DNA from: Pseudomonas campi
GTDB taxonomy: Bacteria; Pseudomonadota; Gammaproteobacteria; Pseudomonadales; Pseudomonadaceae
Direction of reading: 5' to 3'
Length of the DNA stretch: 64,000 nt
Assembly: GCF_013200955.2 (NCBI RefSeq)
Contig: NZ_CP053697.2
Location: 3,100,001 to 3,164,000 of the forward strand
Below the pieces are notes generated by a model. The model saw only the letters and a program-made list of their open reading frames with translations, was not told where the DNA came from and did not search any database. The position numbers were made by a program, and so were the translations under genes. This document shows positions 25,880 through 34,483 of the stretch, piece by piece. How positions within the stretch are numbered: position 1 is the first letter of the stretch; every line of letters begins with the position of its first letter.

Positions 25880-26719
25880 TTAAAACATCAGCTCTTTGGA
25901 CTGCACGCTTTTCACCCCGCGCACGTTCTGCGCGAGTTCGATCGCCAGGTCGCGCTCGGCACCGTTATTGACCTGACCGCTGAGGCTGACCACGCCATTG
26001 TTGGTGGTGACATCGATGGCCGTACCGGCCACATTGCTGGAGTAGAGCAGGGTCGACTTGACCTTGGTGGTGATCCAGCTGTCGGATATGTCGTCGCCGG
26101 CTTCATCGGCCATGTTCTTGCCGCTTTCGGCCATGGTGGGCTTCAGCGCATTGACCTTGATCTGGTTATCCACCGCGACTACCCCTTGGGTATTCTTCGC
26201 GATGCGCCCGGCCAGGTCACGCTCGGCGGCAGTCTGAGCCGTGCCGCGCAGGGTCACCCGGCCATACTTGGTATCGACATTGGTGGACATGCCGTCGGTA
26301 CTCTTGCCCCACATCAGTTTCGACTTGATGGCCGCGGTGATGCTGGCGTCATCGATAGTCTCGCCGAAGCTGCGTTCAGTGCCGGGCTTGGCCGGCTGGT
26401 AGTCGGCATCGACGACGATCTGGTTGTCGACCTCGGTGATGCCCTTGACGCCCAGGGCGATCTCGTTGGCCAGGTCCTTGTTGACGTCTTCGGCGACATG
26501 GCCGGTGAGCGTAGCCTTGCCGTTTTCCACCGTGACCTTGAGGTCATTGGCGCGCAGGTAAGGGCTCAGCGCGTAGGTGGTCCAGATCTGGGTTTCCTGG
26601 CGGGCATTGGTGACTTCCTGGGAAGCCGTGGCCGCGATGGCGCCAAAGCTGGTAGTGCCTAGCGCCATGGCAATGGCGGCGGCGAGCAATAGTTGGCGCG
26701 GTTGCTTGATCATGTTCAT
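25880..26719 (-). CDS. OsmY-like periplasmic protein with three BON domains
   Basis: 279 residues. A signal peptide (QLLLAAAIAMALGTTSFGAIAA) precedes three BON repeats, each with the pattern VxxxxGxVxLxGxV...A...GVxxVxNxI (about 50-115, 125-190, 205-279). BON domains bind phospholipid surfaces, and OsmY is an osmotic-stress protein with two of them. The neighbouring CsbD-like genes support a stress role. Confidence 0.92.
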   Translation of the reverse strand: MNMIKQPRQLLLAAAIAMALGTTSFGAIAATASQEVTNARQETQIWTTYALSPYLRANDLKVTVENGKATLTGHVAEDVNKDLANEIALGVKGITEVDNQIVVDADYQPAKPGTERSFGETIDDASITAAIKSKLMWGKSTDGMSTNVDTKYGRVTLRGTAQTAAERDLAGRIAKNTQGVVAVDNQIKVNALKPTMAESGKNMADEAGDDISDSWITTKVKSTLLYSSNVAGTAIDVTTNNGVVSLSGQVNNGAERDLAIELAQNVRGVKSVQSKELMF

Positions 26720-26833
26720 GGTGTTTCTCCACTCGGGAAAAGACGTGATGCCTTGAGAGCAGTCAGGTGACTGTTCCCGACGAACCCGCGGGCCCACCGC
26801 TGTACCTGAGCACAACGGTGAAACGGGCTTACT

Positions 26834-27046
26834 TCAGCATTTGCATTTCTTGATGAAACTCTTGACCTGCTCATCCGCTTCTTCACGGGTGATGGCGTAG
26901 CGCTCCTGCACCAGGCCGGCGAGTTTCTGTGCATGACCTTCGGATTTCAGCAGCTCATCCTCGGTCAACTTGCCCCAGGCAATCTTGGCGGCACCAACCT
27001 GCTGCTGCCATTTGCCCTTGAGTTCGTCCGCGCTGGGCAGGCTCAT
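26834..27046 (-). CDS. CsbD-like stress protein (copy 2)
   Basis: 70 residues, MSLPSADELKGKWQQQVGAA then WGKLTEDELLKSEGHAQKLAGL, a recognisable CsbD-like sequence. It is closer to the family consensus than copy 1 at 17722. The start overlaps the stop of the preceding hydrophilic gene by 4 bp. The gene is followed 114 bp later by the BON-domain gene in the same direction. Confidence 0.92.
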   Translation of the reverse strand: MSLPSADELKGKWQQQVGAAKIAWGKLTEDELLKSEGHAQKLAGLVQERYAITREEADEQVKSFIKKCKC

Positions 27047-27279
27047 GATTTTTTCGCCTCGTCAGCAGGCTTGGCCGCACGCGCCGGCGCACTGAGCGGG
27101 TCCTTGGCGAGAGGCTGCTGAGCCTGGCGGTTGTCATTGACGGGGCCCTTATTGCCGTCCTGCTTGTTCAGCGTATTGGCCCTGTAGAACGGCTGGGTGC
27201 TGCTGTTGCCGCCCTTCTGGGTAGGCGCAGCCGCTTTGCTCGGGCTGCCGGGAGTGCGTTGATCGATAGGCTTGTTCAT
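27043..27279 (-). CDS. Hydrophilic disordered protein preceding CsbD (copy 2)
   Basis: 78 residues beginning MNKPIDQRTPGSPSKAAAPT. It is rich in proline, asparagine, glutamine and lysine and has no hydrophobic core, so it is probably disordered. It has the same position and the same 4-bp coupling as the product at 17934-18188, and the starts (MNKPIDQ and MHTPIDP) look related. Function unknown. Confidence 0.75.
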   Translation of the reverse strand: MNKPIDQRTPGSPSKAAAPTQKGGNSSTQPFYRANTLNKQDGNKGPVNDNRQAQQPLAKDPLSAPARAAKPADEAKKS

Positions 27280-27431
27280 GGTGACCTCTGTAGTCCTGAG
27301 CGCCGCGAAAATGCGGCAATCCGGGTAGAGGACAATGGCAGGCGGGGGGAAGGCTGTCGGTGCGCTACCGAGCTTAGAGCCGGCTTGCAATTCCACTGAC
27401 ACGAGCGGCGGTGAAAGCACAGGCCAGCTTT

Positions 27432-27463
27432 GTAGGGTGGATAACGCTCTGCTTATCCACCCT
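27432..27463. repeat. Single REP unit (GTAGGGTGGAT type)
   Basis: GTAGGGTGGATAACGCTCTG followed by CTTATCCACCCT. It is one hairpin of the unit that occurs as pairs elsewhere in the window. Confidence 0.75.
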
Positions 27464-27490
27464 GACGGCTGCCAGCGGCGAAGCAATGAC

Positions 27491-28213
27491 TCACGCGGTA
27501 AGGGTCAGCAGGATGTCGGCATACCAGGTGCAATTGAGGCCCAGGGCTTCATCCAGGGCGAGGTCGCGCGTACCCAGATCGAGGCGCGCCGAATGCACGC
27601 CGAGCAGCAGCCAGGGCAGCTCGGCCTGCCCTGGCATGCGCATGACCACCGGCGCACCGCTGGTGCCACGGTGGGTGCGCGCATCGGTGAGGAAATAGCC
27701 CTGCCCCTGGAAGCGCAGACCGAACGAAGACGCCACCACCGCATGGCGCACCACGGGCATGTGGTGCAGGGTGTCGTGAAAGCCCAGGGGGAAACCCACC
27801 ACCAGCAGCGATGTGCCGACCTCGACGGGCTGGTCGGCACGGGGCAGATGGTCCGGGGTGAAGGCGTAATAGATCATCGCCGCGGGCAGCGCCGCGCGCT
27901 CGATCTCGATCACCGCCACATCGATCTCGCCGGCGCCATCCTCGCCCTGGCGCCACAGGCTCTTGCCGTCGCGATACAGCGGAATGGAGAAGCCGGTGGA
28001 CTGCGCCACGTTGTGCAGGTCGGTATGCACTTCGATCTCGATGCGATCGGGAAAGTGCTGGCTCGGCTCGTCGATCATCACGTGCCGGCTGGTGACCAGG
28101 AACAGGCGCTCGTCACGGGCGAAGAAGAAGCCGCTGGCACTGGTCAGCAGGTAACTGCCGTCGAAGGTGCTGATGCGCGCGGCAGTCAGCAGCAGGGATT
28201 CAATCTTTGCCAT
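27491..28213 (-). CDS. Trypsin-like serine protease domain protein
   Basis: 240 residues without an obvious signal peptide. A plausible chymotrypsin-fold triad is visible: His44 in VTSRHV, Asp98 in GEIDVAVIE and Ser185 in HRGTSGAPVV. The lack of a signal peptide or PDZ domain separates it from DegP/HtrA. It may act on cytosolic substrates, or the fold may serve as a scaffold. Confidence 0.8.
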   Translation of the reverse strand: MAKIESLLLTAARISTFDGSYLLTSASGFFFARDERLFLVTSRHVMIDEPSQHFPDRIEIEVHTDLHNVAQSTGFSIPLYRDGKSLWRQGEDGAGEIDVAVIEIERAALPAAMIYYAFTPDHLPRADQPVEVGTSLLVVGFPLGFHDTLHHMPVVRHAVVASSFGLRFQGQGYFLTDARTHRGTSGAPVVMRMPGQAELPWLLLGVHSARLDLGTRDLALDEALGLNCTWYADILLTLTA

Positions 28214-28235
28214 CAGGCCATACGCTCCAAGTCAC

Positions 28236-29540
28236 TCATGCTTTATCGCGGCGCTGATACCAGCGCATCAGCGGCTCTACCGAAATCCCGTGCAGCACAA
28301 TCGAGGCCGCCACCGTCAGCAGCGTCAGGCTGACCAACTGCTCGGCCAGTGCCCCGCTCACCCCTTGCTGCAGGGCAAACATCAGGTAGAACAGCGAACC
28401 AATACCACGAATACCGAACCAGCAGGTCATGCTGCGCTGACGCGGCAGCATGGCTTCGCCCAGGGTCCCGAGCAGCACCGCCACGCTGCGCAGCACCAGC
28501 AGCAACAGCGGAATGAACCAGAGCATGTTCAGGGTGGGCTGGGTGTAGGCCAGCATCGCCCCCACCAGCAGCACCAGCGCCAGCTCGGCGAGGCTTTCCA
28601 GCTGCTCATTGAACCCGTGCACCGCATGGCTCATGGCCTCGCTGGCATGGTGCGAATGAGCTGCCAGCTCCTCCTCGCTGTGCCCGCGCTGCCGCGGCGC
28701 CGCACCGAGGGAGGCGGTGCCGCGCTGCGGCTGCTCCTTGACCCGCTGCAAGGCCAGACCGGCGGCGAACACCGCGAGAAAGCCGTAGGCCAGGCACAGT
28801 TGCGCGGCACCATAAGCCACGGCGATCAGGCCGAGCGAGAGAAATTCGTCGAGGCCCAGCGCCAGGTGGTGACGGGTACGCAGGTAGACCACCAGCTTGC
28901 CGATCAGTGCCCCGGCCAGGGCGCCGATCAGCAGGCCGGCGAAGGTAGCCCAGAGCAGGTCGATGAGCCACCAGCGCCAGCCGCCCGCGCCCAGTTCATG
29001 CAGCCCGAGCAGGCCGAGGCCGAGCATGACAAAGGGAAAGGCCGTGCCATCGTTGAGACCGCCCTCGCCCGACAGGCTGAACCGCAGACGATCCGGATGG
29101 GCACTGAGTTGGGTTTGCACCCCGGAAGCCAGCACCGGATCGGTCGGCGCGAGGATCGCCCCAAGCAGCACCGCGCCGCCCAGCGACAGGCCCAGGCCCC
29201 AGACGCCGACCAGGGTGATCAGGCCGACGGTGAGCGCCATGGAGACAAAGGCCAGGCGCAGCGGCAGCAACCAACGGCGATTGCGCAAGGGCACCGCGCC
29301 CATATTCAGGCCGACATTGAACAGGGAAATCAGCACCGCCAGCTCGGCAGCCCAGAGCAGCAGCGTGACATGCGCAGCCGGGTCCAGGCGCAGCACCGCC
29401 AGCCCCAGCGGCCCCAGCGCCACCCCCACCGCCAGGTAGACCATGGCACTGCTGAGCAGCAGGCGGGCCAGCAGCGTGCGCACCAGCACCATGCTGATCA
29501 GCAGTACGCCCAGCAGGAAAAACCAGAAGGCGACGGACAT
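28236..29540 (-). CDS. CPA1-type sodium/proton antiporter
   Basis: 434 residues with about 11-12 membrane spans. Ion-binding motifs of the monovalent cation/proton antiporter 1 family are present: LGAILAPTDPVLAS and SGEGGLNDGTAFP. A cytosolic histidine-rich loop (GHSEEELAAHSHHASEAMSH) sits before the last spans. It would exchange sodium or potassium for protons, in keeping with the osmotic-stress surroundings. ATG 29540 is used because upstream residues do not fit a first span. Confidence 0.9.
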   Translation of the reverse strand: MSVAFWFFLLGVLLISMVLVRTLLARLLLSSAMVYLAVGVALGPLGLAVLRLDPAAHVTLLLWAAELAVLISLFNVGLNMGAVPLRNRRWLLPLRLAFVSMALTVGLITLVGVWGLGLSLGGAVLLGAILAPTDPVLASGVQTQLSAHPDRLRFSLSGEGGLNDGTAFPFVMLGLGLLGLHELGAGGWRWWLIDLLWATFAGLLIGALAGALIGKLVVYLRTRHHLALGLDEFLSLGLIAVAYGAAQLCLAYGFLAVFAAGLALQRVKEQPQRGTASLGAAPRQRGHSEEELAAHSHHASEAMSHAVHGFNEQLESLAELALVLLVGAMLAYTQPTLNMLWFIPLLLLVLRSVAVLLGTLGEAMLPRQRSMTCWFGIRGIGSLFYLMFALQQGVSGALAEQLVSLTLLTVAASIVLHGISVEPLMRWYQRRDKA

Positions 29541-29614
29541 GGCGCAAGGCTCTGGAAAAAGGGGAACAGCTGTCCCGAGCATCCGCCTAGTGGGCGCGCT
29601 TTGCTATCGATGCT

Positions 29615-30772
29615 TTACCGCCGACGGTCGAACAGATTGACCACCAGGCGATCCAGCCAGCCCCACAGGCGCTGGCGGAGACGACTGAGCAACGGGCGCT
29701 GGTGCCAGTCCTGCAGGGTGACTTCCCGGCTGGCGGCGAAATCGCTGACAAAGCACTCGGCGACCTCGCCACTGAACGCCGGGTCGAGGGCCTCCAGGTT
29801 GGCGTCCAGGTTGAAGCGCAGGTTCCAGTGGTCGAAGTTGCACGAGCCGACGCTGACCCAGTCGTCGACCAGCACCATCTTCAGGTGCAGGAAGCGCGGC
29901 TGATACTCGAAGATGCGCACCCCAGCCTTGAGCAAACGCGGGTAGTAGCGCTGGCCGGCGTAGCGGATCGGCGGATGGTCGGTATGCCGGCCGGTGAGCA
30001 GCAGGCGCACCTCCACGCCACGGCTGGCGGCCTTGACCAGGTAACGTCGGACCTTCCAGCTGGGCAGGAAATACGGGGTAGCCAGCCAGATGCGCTGCTT
30101 GGCACGACTCACACTGCGCAACAGCGACTGGGCGATATCGCGGTGCTGACGGGCGTTGGCATAGGCCACCCGGCCCATGCCCTGCCCCGCCTGCGGGCTG
30201 GGCGGCAGATGGGCCAGCCCGGAGTTGCCATCGGCGCGCCAGGGCTGGCGCCCCTCGCTGGCCAGCCACTGGAAATCGAACAACAGCAGCCAGTGCGCCA
30301 CCAGCGGCCCCTCGATGCGCACCATTACCTCATGCCAGGCACTGCTGCTGGCGAGCGGGTCCCAGAACTCATCGGTGGCGCCGGTGCCGCCGACAAAGGC
30401 GACGCGCTCGTCCACCAGCAGGATCTTGCGGTGATCGCGGTACAGGTTGCGTACCCCGCGCCGCCAGCGCAGCGGGTTGTACAGGCGCAGTTCGACACCG
30501 GCGCTGGCCAGGCGCTGGCGCAATACCTTGCCAAAGCCCAGGCAGCCGAAGTCGTCGAACAGGCAATGCACCGCCACGCCACGCCGCGCCGCATCGACCA
30601 GGGCGCTGACCAGGGCCTCACTGCAGCGACCGTCTTCGGCCAGATACAGCTCCAGCGCCACCCGCCGTTCGGCGGTGGCAATGGCCGCCAGCATGGCGGG
30701 AAAGAACGCCGGCCCGTCGACCAGCAGCTGAAAGTGGTTACCACCTTTCCAGGGGAAAATGCTGCCCGTCAT
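29615..30772 (-). CDS. Cardiolipin synthase-like phospholipase-D protein
   Basis: 385 residues with no signal or membrane segment. Two HKD motifs are intact: HRKILLVDERVAFVGG and HLKMVLVDDWVSVGSCNFDHWN. Size and lack of transmembrane segments resemble the ClsB type, which makes cardiolipin or phosphatidylglycerol. The start overlaps the YceI stop by 4 bp. This is the second PLD enzyme in a 6-kb stretch. Confidence 0.9.
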   Translation of the reverse strand: MTGSIFPWKGGNHFQLLVDGPAFFPAMLAAIATAERRVALELYLAEDGRCSEALVSALVDAARRGVAVHCLFDDFGCLGFGKVLRQRLASAGVELRLYNPLRWRRGVRNLYRDHRKILLVDERVAFVGGTGATDEFWDPLASSSAWHEVMVRIEGPLVAHWLLLFDFQWLASEGRQPWRADGNSGLAHLPPSPQAGQGMGRVAYANARQHRDIAQSLLRSVSRAKQRIWLATPYFLPSWKVRRYLVKAASRGVEVRLLLTGRHTDHPPIRYAGQRYYPRLLKAGVRIFEYQPRFLHLKMVLVDDWVSVGSCNFDHWNLRFNLDANLEALDPAFSGEVAECFVSDFAASREVTLQDWHQRPLLSRLRQRLWGWLDRLVVNLFDRRR

Positions 30773-31344
30773 CGCGCGGTGAAAATCAGCACGGCTCCCA
30801 CCGGCACCGACAGGCTGATGGCTGACAGCCGCGCCGTCTTGCGCAGGGCCTCGACGCCATCGGCCAGGCCGAACTCATCGGCATGCAGCACCAGTGGCGC
30901 CAGGGTCACCACCTGAAAGCGCCGGTCATCCAGGCGGGTGGCCAGCAGTTCGACCATGTAGCCGTGCTTGCGCCCGCTGATTTCCACCTGGATCGGCAGG
31001 CTCAGCTCCAGCTGCGCGCCGGGCGCCAGGTCGGTGATCGGCGCCAGGCCGAGCTGGGCCATGATCTTCGCCTCGGGGAAGGTGTCGACCTGGAACAGCA
31101 GATTACGCAGACGTTCGTCGCGCACCGGGATGCCGGTGCTCACCGACTCCAGTTCCACGCGCAGGCGCACCGCGCCCTTGGCATCGACCTTGCCGTGCAG
31201 GGTGAGGAAACGGTGCACCTCGGAAAGGTTGCCGGCCTTGGTGGAAATGAACGACAGGCGCGAGGACTCGTTATCCAGGTACCAGTCGGCCTGCGCCGGC
31301 AGGGCCAGGCAGGCGGCTATCAGAAAGGCATAGAGCTTGGACAT
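30769..31344 (-). CDS. YceI-family periplasmic protein
   Basis: 191 residues with a signal peptide (LYAFLIAACLALPAQA). The lipocalin-like YceI domain starts WYLDNESSRLSFISTKAGNLSEVH and ends LSAISLSVPVGAVLI. YceI proteins bind isoprenoid-type lipids in the periplasm. It is coupled by a 4-bp overlap to the downstream PLD gene, so a lipid-related pairing is likely. Confidence 0.92.
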   Translation of the reverse strand: MSKLYAFLIAACLALPAQADWYLDNESSRLSFISTKAGNLSEVHRFLTLHGKVDAKGAVRLRVELESVSTGIPVRDERLRNLLFQVDTFPEAKIMAQLGLAPITDLAPGAQLELSLPIQVEISGRKHGYMVELLATRLDDRRFQVVTLAPLVLHADEFGLADGVEALRKTARLSAISLSVPVGAVLIFTAR

Positions 31345-31430
31345 GGGCTCACTGGGCTTGGCTGTTTCAGCGCAACGATAGCGGCCCGGGCCAGCAATGC
31401 AAAGCCTGCCGGCCCGGCGTTTGCGCTGTT

Positions 31431-31656
31431 TTGAGCCTGTTCAAGGGCTCGCGAGCTAGAGCCAGGCAAGGCGGAATCGGGCGAAGAAGCGCAGTTTACA
31501 AGCTGTAAATGAGCATGACTCGTTCCACTCGCCCTTCGGGTCGCGCTGCCGCGCGTTAGCCGCAAGCGGCTTTCTGAGCCGATTGACCAGCCTGCGGCTG
31601 TTACTGCGTTGCAACGCAGCATGGCCGACGCGCAGCAGCCTTTGAACAGGCTCAAG
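31431..31656 (-). repeat. Family A palindromic element, copy 3 (long form)
   Basis: TTGAGCCTGTTCAAGGG at the left is matched by TTTGAACAGGCTCAAGG at the right. Core hairpin GTTTAC-N5-GTAAAT is near 31494. The TGA stop of the 31652 gene (minus strand) runs directly into the element (TGAGCCTGTTC). The internal half with TTACTGCGTTGCAACGCAGC matches copy 1. The element fills most of the 307-bp space between that gene and yceI. Confidence 0.85.
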
Positions 31657-31984
31657 GCAGCGCAGCGGCCTGGGGCTGTAATTGACAGCCTTCGCGCACC
31701 CCGAGCCACAGTGCCGTGTGGCTGCTGCCCAGGCTGCGGGCGGTTACCTGCTTGCCGGCGGCATCGTCGAGGAAGTCGCTGAGCGGCAGGTACTGTTTGA
31801 TGTAGCCGGTGCAATAGTCGGCCGGGTTGCCAACCACGTAGCGGCAGGAGCAGTACTCCTTGGCCGAGTAGGCGCCGATGATGCCGGGGAAAGCCGCCAG
31901 ATGGACGCGGTTGCTCCAGCCGAGCAACGCCAGGATCAGCAGTGCCAACAAACCAACGGCAAGAAACGGATGGCGCTTGATCAT
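31652..31984 (-). CDS. Small secreted or membrane-anchored hypothetical protein
   Basis: 110 residues with an N-terminal span (FLAVGLLALLILALLGW) and a periplasmic part containing a CSCRYVVGNPADYC cysteine cluster. I do not recognise it. The start overlaps the upstream serine hydrolase stop by 4 bp (ATGA). Its C-terminus (AAALP-stop) runs into the family A element, so the last residues may not be ancestral. Confidence 0.7.
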   Translation of the reverse strand: MIKRHPFLAVGLLALLILALLGWSNRVHLAAFPGIIGAYSAKEYCSCRYVVGNPADYCTGYIKQYLPLSDFLDDAAGKQVTARSLGSSHTALWLGVREGCQLQPQAAALP

Positions 31985-33096
31985 GGCTGTTCTCCGGCGA
32001 AAGCGGCCAGGGCCCGCTTGAGCAATTCGTTGTGCTGGTAGCTGCGGTCACGGTCATCGGCGTAACGCACGATCACCAGCTTCTGCTCGGGCAGCACATA
32101 CAGCCCCTGGCCCCAGTGGCCGAGGGCGGCGAAGGTGGTTTCCGGCGCGTCCGGCCAGGGTTGGGCGCTCTGCGGCAGGGCCACGTTGAGCCACCACTGG
32201 CCACCTGGCACGGCGCCATTGGGTTTCTGCGGATCGGGCTGGTAGTTGGCGAACGGCGTGCGGTTGAACGCCACCCAGGACGCCGGCAGCAGCTGGCGTT
32301 CGCCCCAGCGACCGTCGCGCTGCATGAGCAGGCCGACACGGGCCAGGTCGCGGGCACTCAGGTAGGCGTAGGACGAAGCAACCAGGGTGCCGCTGGCGTC
32401 GCGCTCCCAGGTCGCCGAGGTGATGCCCAGCGGCTCGAACAGCGCGGTCCAGGGATAGTCGCGATAGCTCAGCTCACCGAGCATCTGCTTGAGGGCCGCA
32501 GACAGCACATTGCTGTCACCGCTGGAGTAGCGAAAGCGCGTGCCGGGTACGGCATCCAGCTCATGGGTGGCGGCGAAGGCGGCGCTGTCACCGCGGCCAC
32601 GGGTGTAGAGCATGGCCACCACCGAAGACCTCAGCGGCGCGTATTCGTAGCCTTCCTGCCAGTCGAGGCCCGAGGCCCAGTTGAGCAGGTGGCCCATCTT
32701 CACCGCCGGGTGCTTGGCGAACGGCGGATAGTGCTGCGCCACCGGGTCATCCAGTTTGAAGCGGCCTTCGCCGTAGGCCACGCCGAGCACACTGGCGAAC
32801 AGGCTCTTGCTGATCGACCAGGCCAGGTGCGGGGTCTGCGCATTGTTCGGCCCGGCATAGCGCTCGTAGACCAGCACGCCATCCTTGATCACCAGCAGCG
32901 CATCGGTGCGCACACCCAAGCGGCTGCTGTCATCACGGGCGGGAAAGGCGTAAGCCTCCAGCGCGTCGAGCGCGGAGCTCGGGGTGACTGGCTGGCTGGA
33001 CCAGTCGGCAGCCGGCCAGCTTTCGGCCAGCGCCTGGCTAGCAGCCAGCACGCAGAGGCCAGCCAGGCTCAGGCGACGCATCAGGGCAAGGGACAT
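31981..33096 (-). CDS. Serine hydrolase, beta-lactamase/class C-type fold
   Basis: 371 residues with a signal peptide (LSLAGLCVLAASQALA). The penicillin-binding/beta-lactamase signature is present: SxxK as SISK (in LAWSISKSLFAS), the tyrosine motif YSSGDSN, and a GHWGQG box in place of KTG. This group includes esterases and D-aminopeptidases, and a resistance role is not implied. It is followed by the coupled small gene. Confidence 0.88.
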   Translation of the reverse strand: MSLALMRRLSLAGLCVLAASQALAESWPAADWSSQPVTPSSALDALEAYAFPARDDSSRLGVRTDALLVIKDGVLVYERYAGPNNAQTPHLAWSISKSLFASVLGVAYGEGRFKLDDPVAQHYPPFAKHPAVKMGHLLNWASGLDWQEGYEYAPLRSSVVAMLYTRGRGDSAAFAATHELDAVPGTRFRYSSGDSNVLSAALKQMLGELSYRDYPWTALFEPLGITSATWERDASGTLVASSYAYLSARDLARVGLLMQRDGRWGERQLLPASWVAFNRTPFANYQPDPQKPNGAVPGGQWWLNVALPQSAQPWPDAPETTFAALGHWGQGLYVLPEQKLVIVRYADDRDRSYQHNELLKRALAAFAGEQP

Positions 33097-33179
33097 CGGG
33101 CGTTCTCGCGGCAATCGAAAGCCGCGACCCTAGCACGGGTCAGGTGACAGATAACATGGCCGCTGCGACCGAAATGGGC

Positions 33180-33965
33180 TCAATCGGGCAAGCGATAGTC
33201 TTCCTGGGTCAGCAGATCCAGGCCGCAGTCCAGGCGCTCGATCCAGTCGAGGAAGGCATTGATCATCGCCTCGCCGACAAAGGGCCGGCCGTGTTGCGGC
33301 ACGATCATCGCCACGTTCATCTCGCGCACCATCTGCGCCCAGAAGCGGCAGGCCTTGTTGCTGGCCATGTAGCGGCGGTGGAAGCCGGCCATGTTGGGGA
33401 TGTGGTTGACGAAGTCGTGCACCGGGCTGGCGTCGTCGACCATCGAGGCGCCCATGTCGCCAGAGAAGAGGATGCGGCTGACCGGGTCGTACAGCTGGAA
33501 GTTGCCCACCGAGTGCAGAAAATGCGCCGGCACGGCCTGCAGCTTGCACTTGCCGAGCGTGAACGACTGGCCGCGATCCGGCAGGGCGATGATGCGGTCG
33601 TAGGTGTTGATGCCATGGCTCAGCGCCAGGTAGTTGGCCGTCAGGTGCGGCAGAAAGCGCGCCCACAGCTTGGAGCAGATCACCCGCGCCTTGGTGTGCA
33701 GCAGCCACTTGTCCAGCGAGGCGATGATGTCCGGGTCCTGGTGCGAGGCGAAGATATAGGTCAGCGACTGCACCGGGATGTGCTTGGACAGCTCCAGCGA
33801 CAGCGGCGTATAGGTCAGGTCACCGCCCGGATCGAGCAGCAGGTACTGCTCGTTGTCGGTGATCAGGAACTGGTTGGATTGCACACCTTCGCCGCTGACC
33901 AGGTCATCGAACATCAGGCATTGGTGAGTGCCGTTATCAAACAGCACGATGGGCTCGCGGCGCAT
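33180..33965 (-). CDS. Metallo-beta-lactamase-fold oxidoreductase-type protein (ODP-like)
   Basis: 261 residues resembling the diiron domain of flavodiiron proteins. Visible metal-ligand candidates are HQDPD (His75, Asp77, Asp79), VPAHFLHSVGNF, the SGDMGAS aspartate, and PQHGRPF. No flavodoxin domain is fused, so electrons would have to come from a separate partner, or the protein may be a hydrolase or sensor. GAGG shortly before ATG 33965 fixes the start. Confidence 0.82.
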   Translation of the reverse strand: MRREPIVLFDNGTHQCLMFDDLVSGEGVQSNQFLITDNEQYLLLDPGGDLTYTPLSLELSKHIPVQSLTYIFASHQDPDIIASLDKWLLHTKARVICSKLWARFLPHLTANYLALSHGINTYDRIIALPDRGQSFTLGKCKLQAVPAHFLHSVGNFQLYDPVSRILFSGDMGASMVDDASPVHDFVNHIPNMAGFHRRYMASNKACRFWAQMVREMNVAMIVPQHGRPFVGEAMINAFLDWIERLDCGLDLLTQEDYRLPD

Positions 33966-34159
33966 GGAAACCTCACAGGAAAAACGCGAGGCGACCATAG
34001 TCGAAAGCCCTGTGACGCTTACTGACCTGGATCAAGCAGGGGTTCACCGTCGGCTGGGTGACTCTCGGCTCATCGACCACCATCAGCTCGCTAGATCGGC
34101 ACAGCTCGATCCACCTGACTAAGGCTTTGCGATACGCAGCACTGCAACTCAAGCAGACC
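33966..34159. other. Non-coding DNA with an eroded REP unit
   Basis: No gene is seen. Around 34050-34117 the sequence (GGGTGACTCTCGGCTCATCG ... CTCGATCCACC) can be aligned to the tandem repeat that follows and is probably an older, eroded unit. Confidence 0.5.
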
Positions 34160-34483
34160 GTAGGGTGGATGACGCTCTGTTCATCCACCACTACACCGCT
34201 CGGTGGATCGGTGAAGCGTGATCCACCCTACAACTGCGGTGCGTTGGGTGGATGACACCTTATTCATCCACCACAACCACTGCTCGGTGGATCGGTGAAG
34301 CGCGATCAACCCTACTACTGCAGTGCGTAGGGTGGATGACGCTTTCTTCATCCACCACAACCACTGCTCGGTGGATCGGTGAAGCGCGATCAACCCTACT
34401 ACTGCGGTGCGTAGGGTGGATGACGCTTTCTTCATCCACCACAACCACTGCTCGGTGGATCGGTGAAGCGCGATCCACCCTAC
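34160..34483. repeat. 84-bp tandem array of GTAG-headed REP pairs
   Basis: Four units start at 34160, 34243, 34327 and 34411 (periods 83, 84, 84). Each is a palindrome built as GTAGGGTGGATGACG...CATCCACCA / CTCGGTGGATCGGTGAAGCG...CCACCCTAC, linked by a short AACTGC/TACTGC-type spacer. The last CTAC contains the TAG stop of the minus-strand gene that begins at 35361. Confidence 0.92.

Noticed and set aside
34160..34483. CRISPR array
   Set aside because: Repeat plus spacer are both conserved, unit is 84 bp with internal symmetry, and no cas genes are present. It is a REP tandem.
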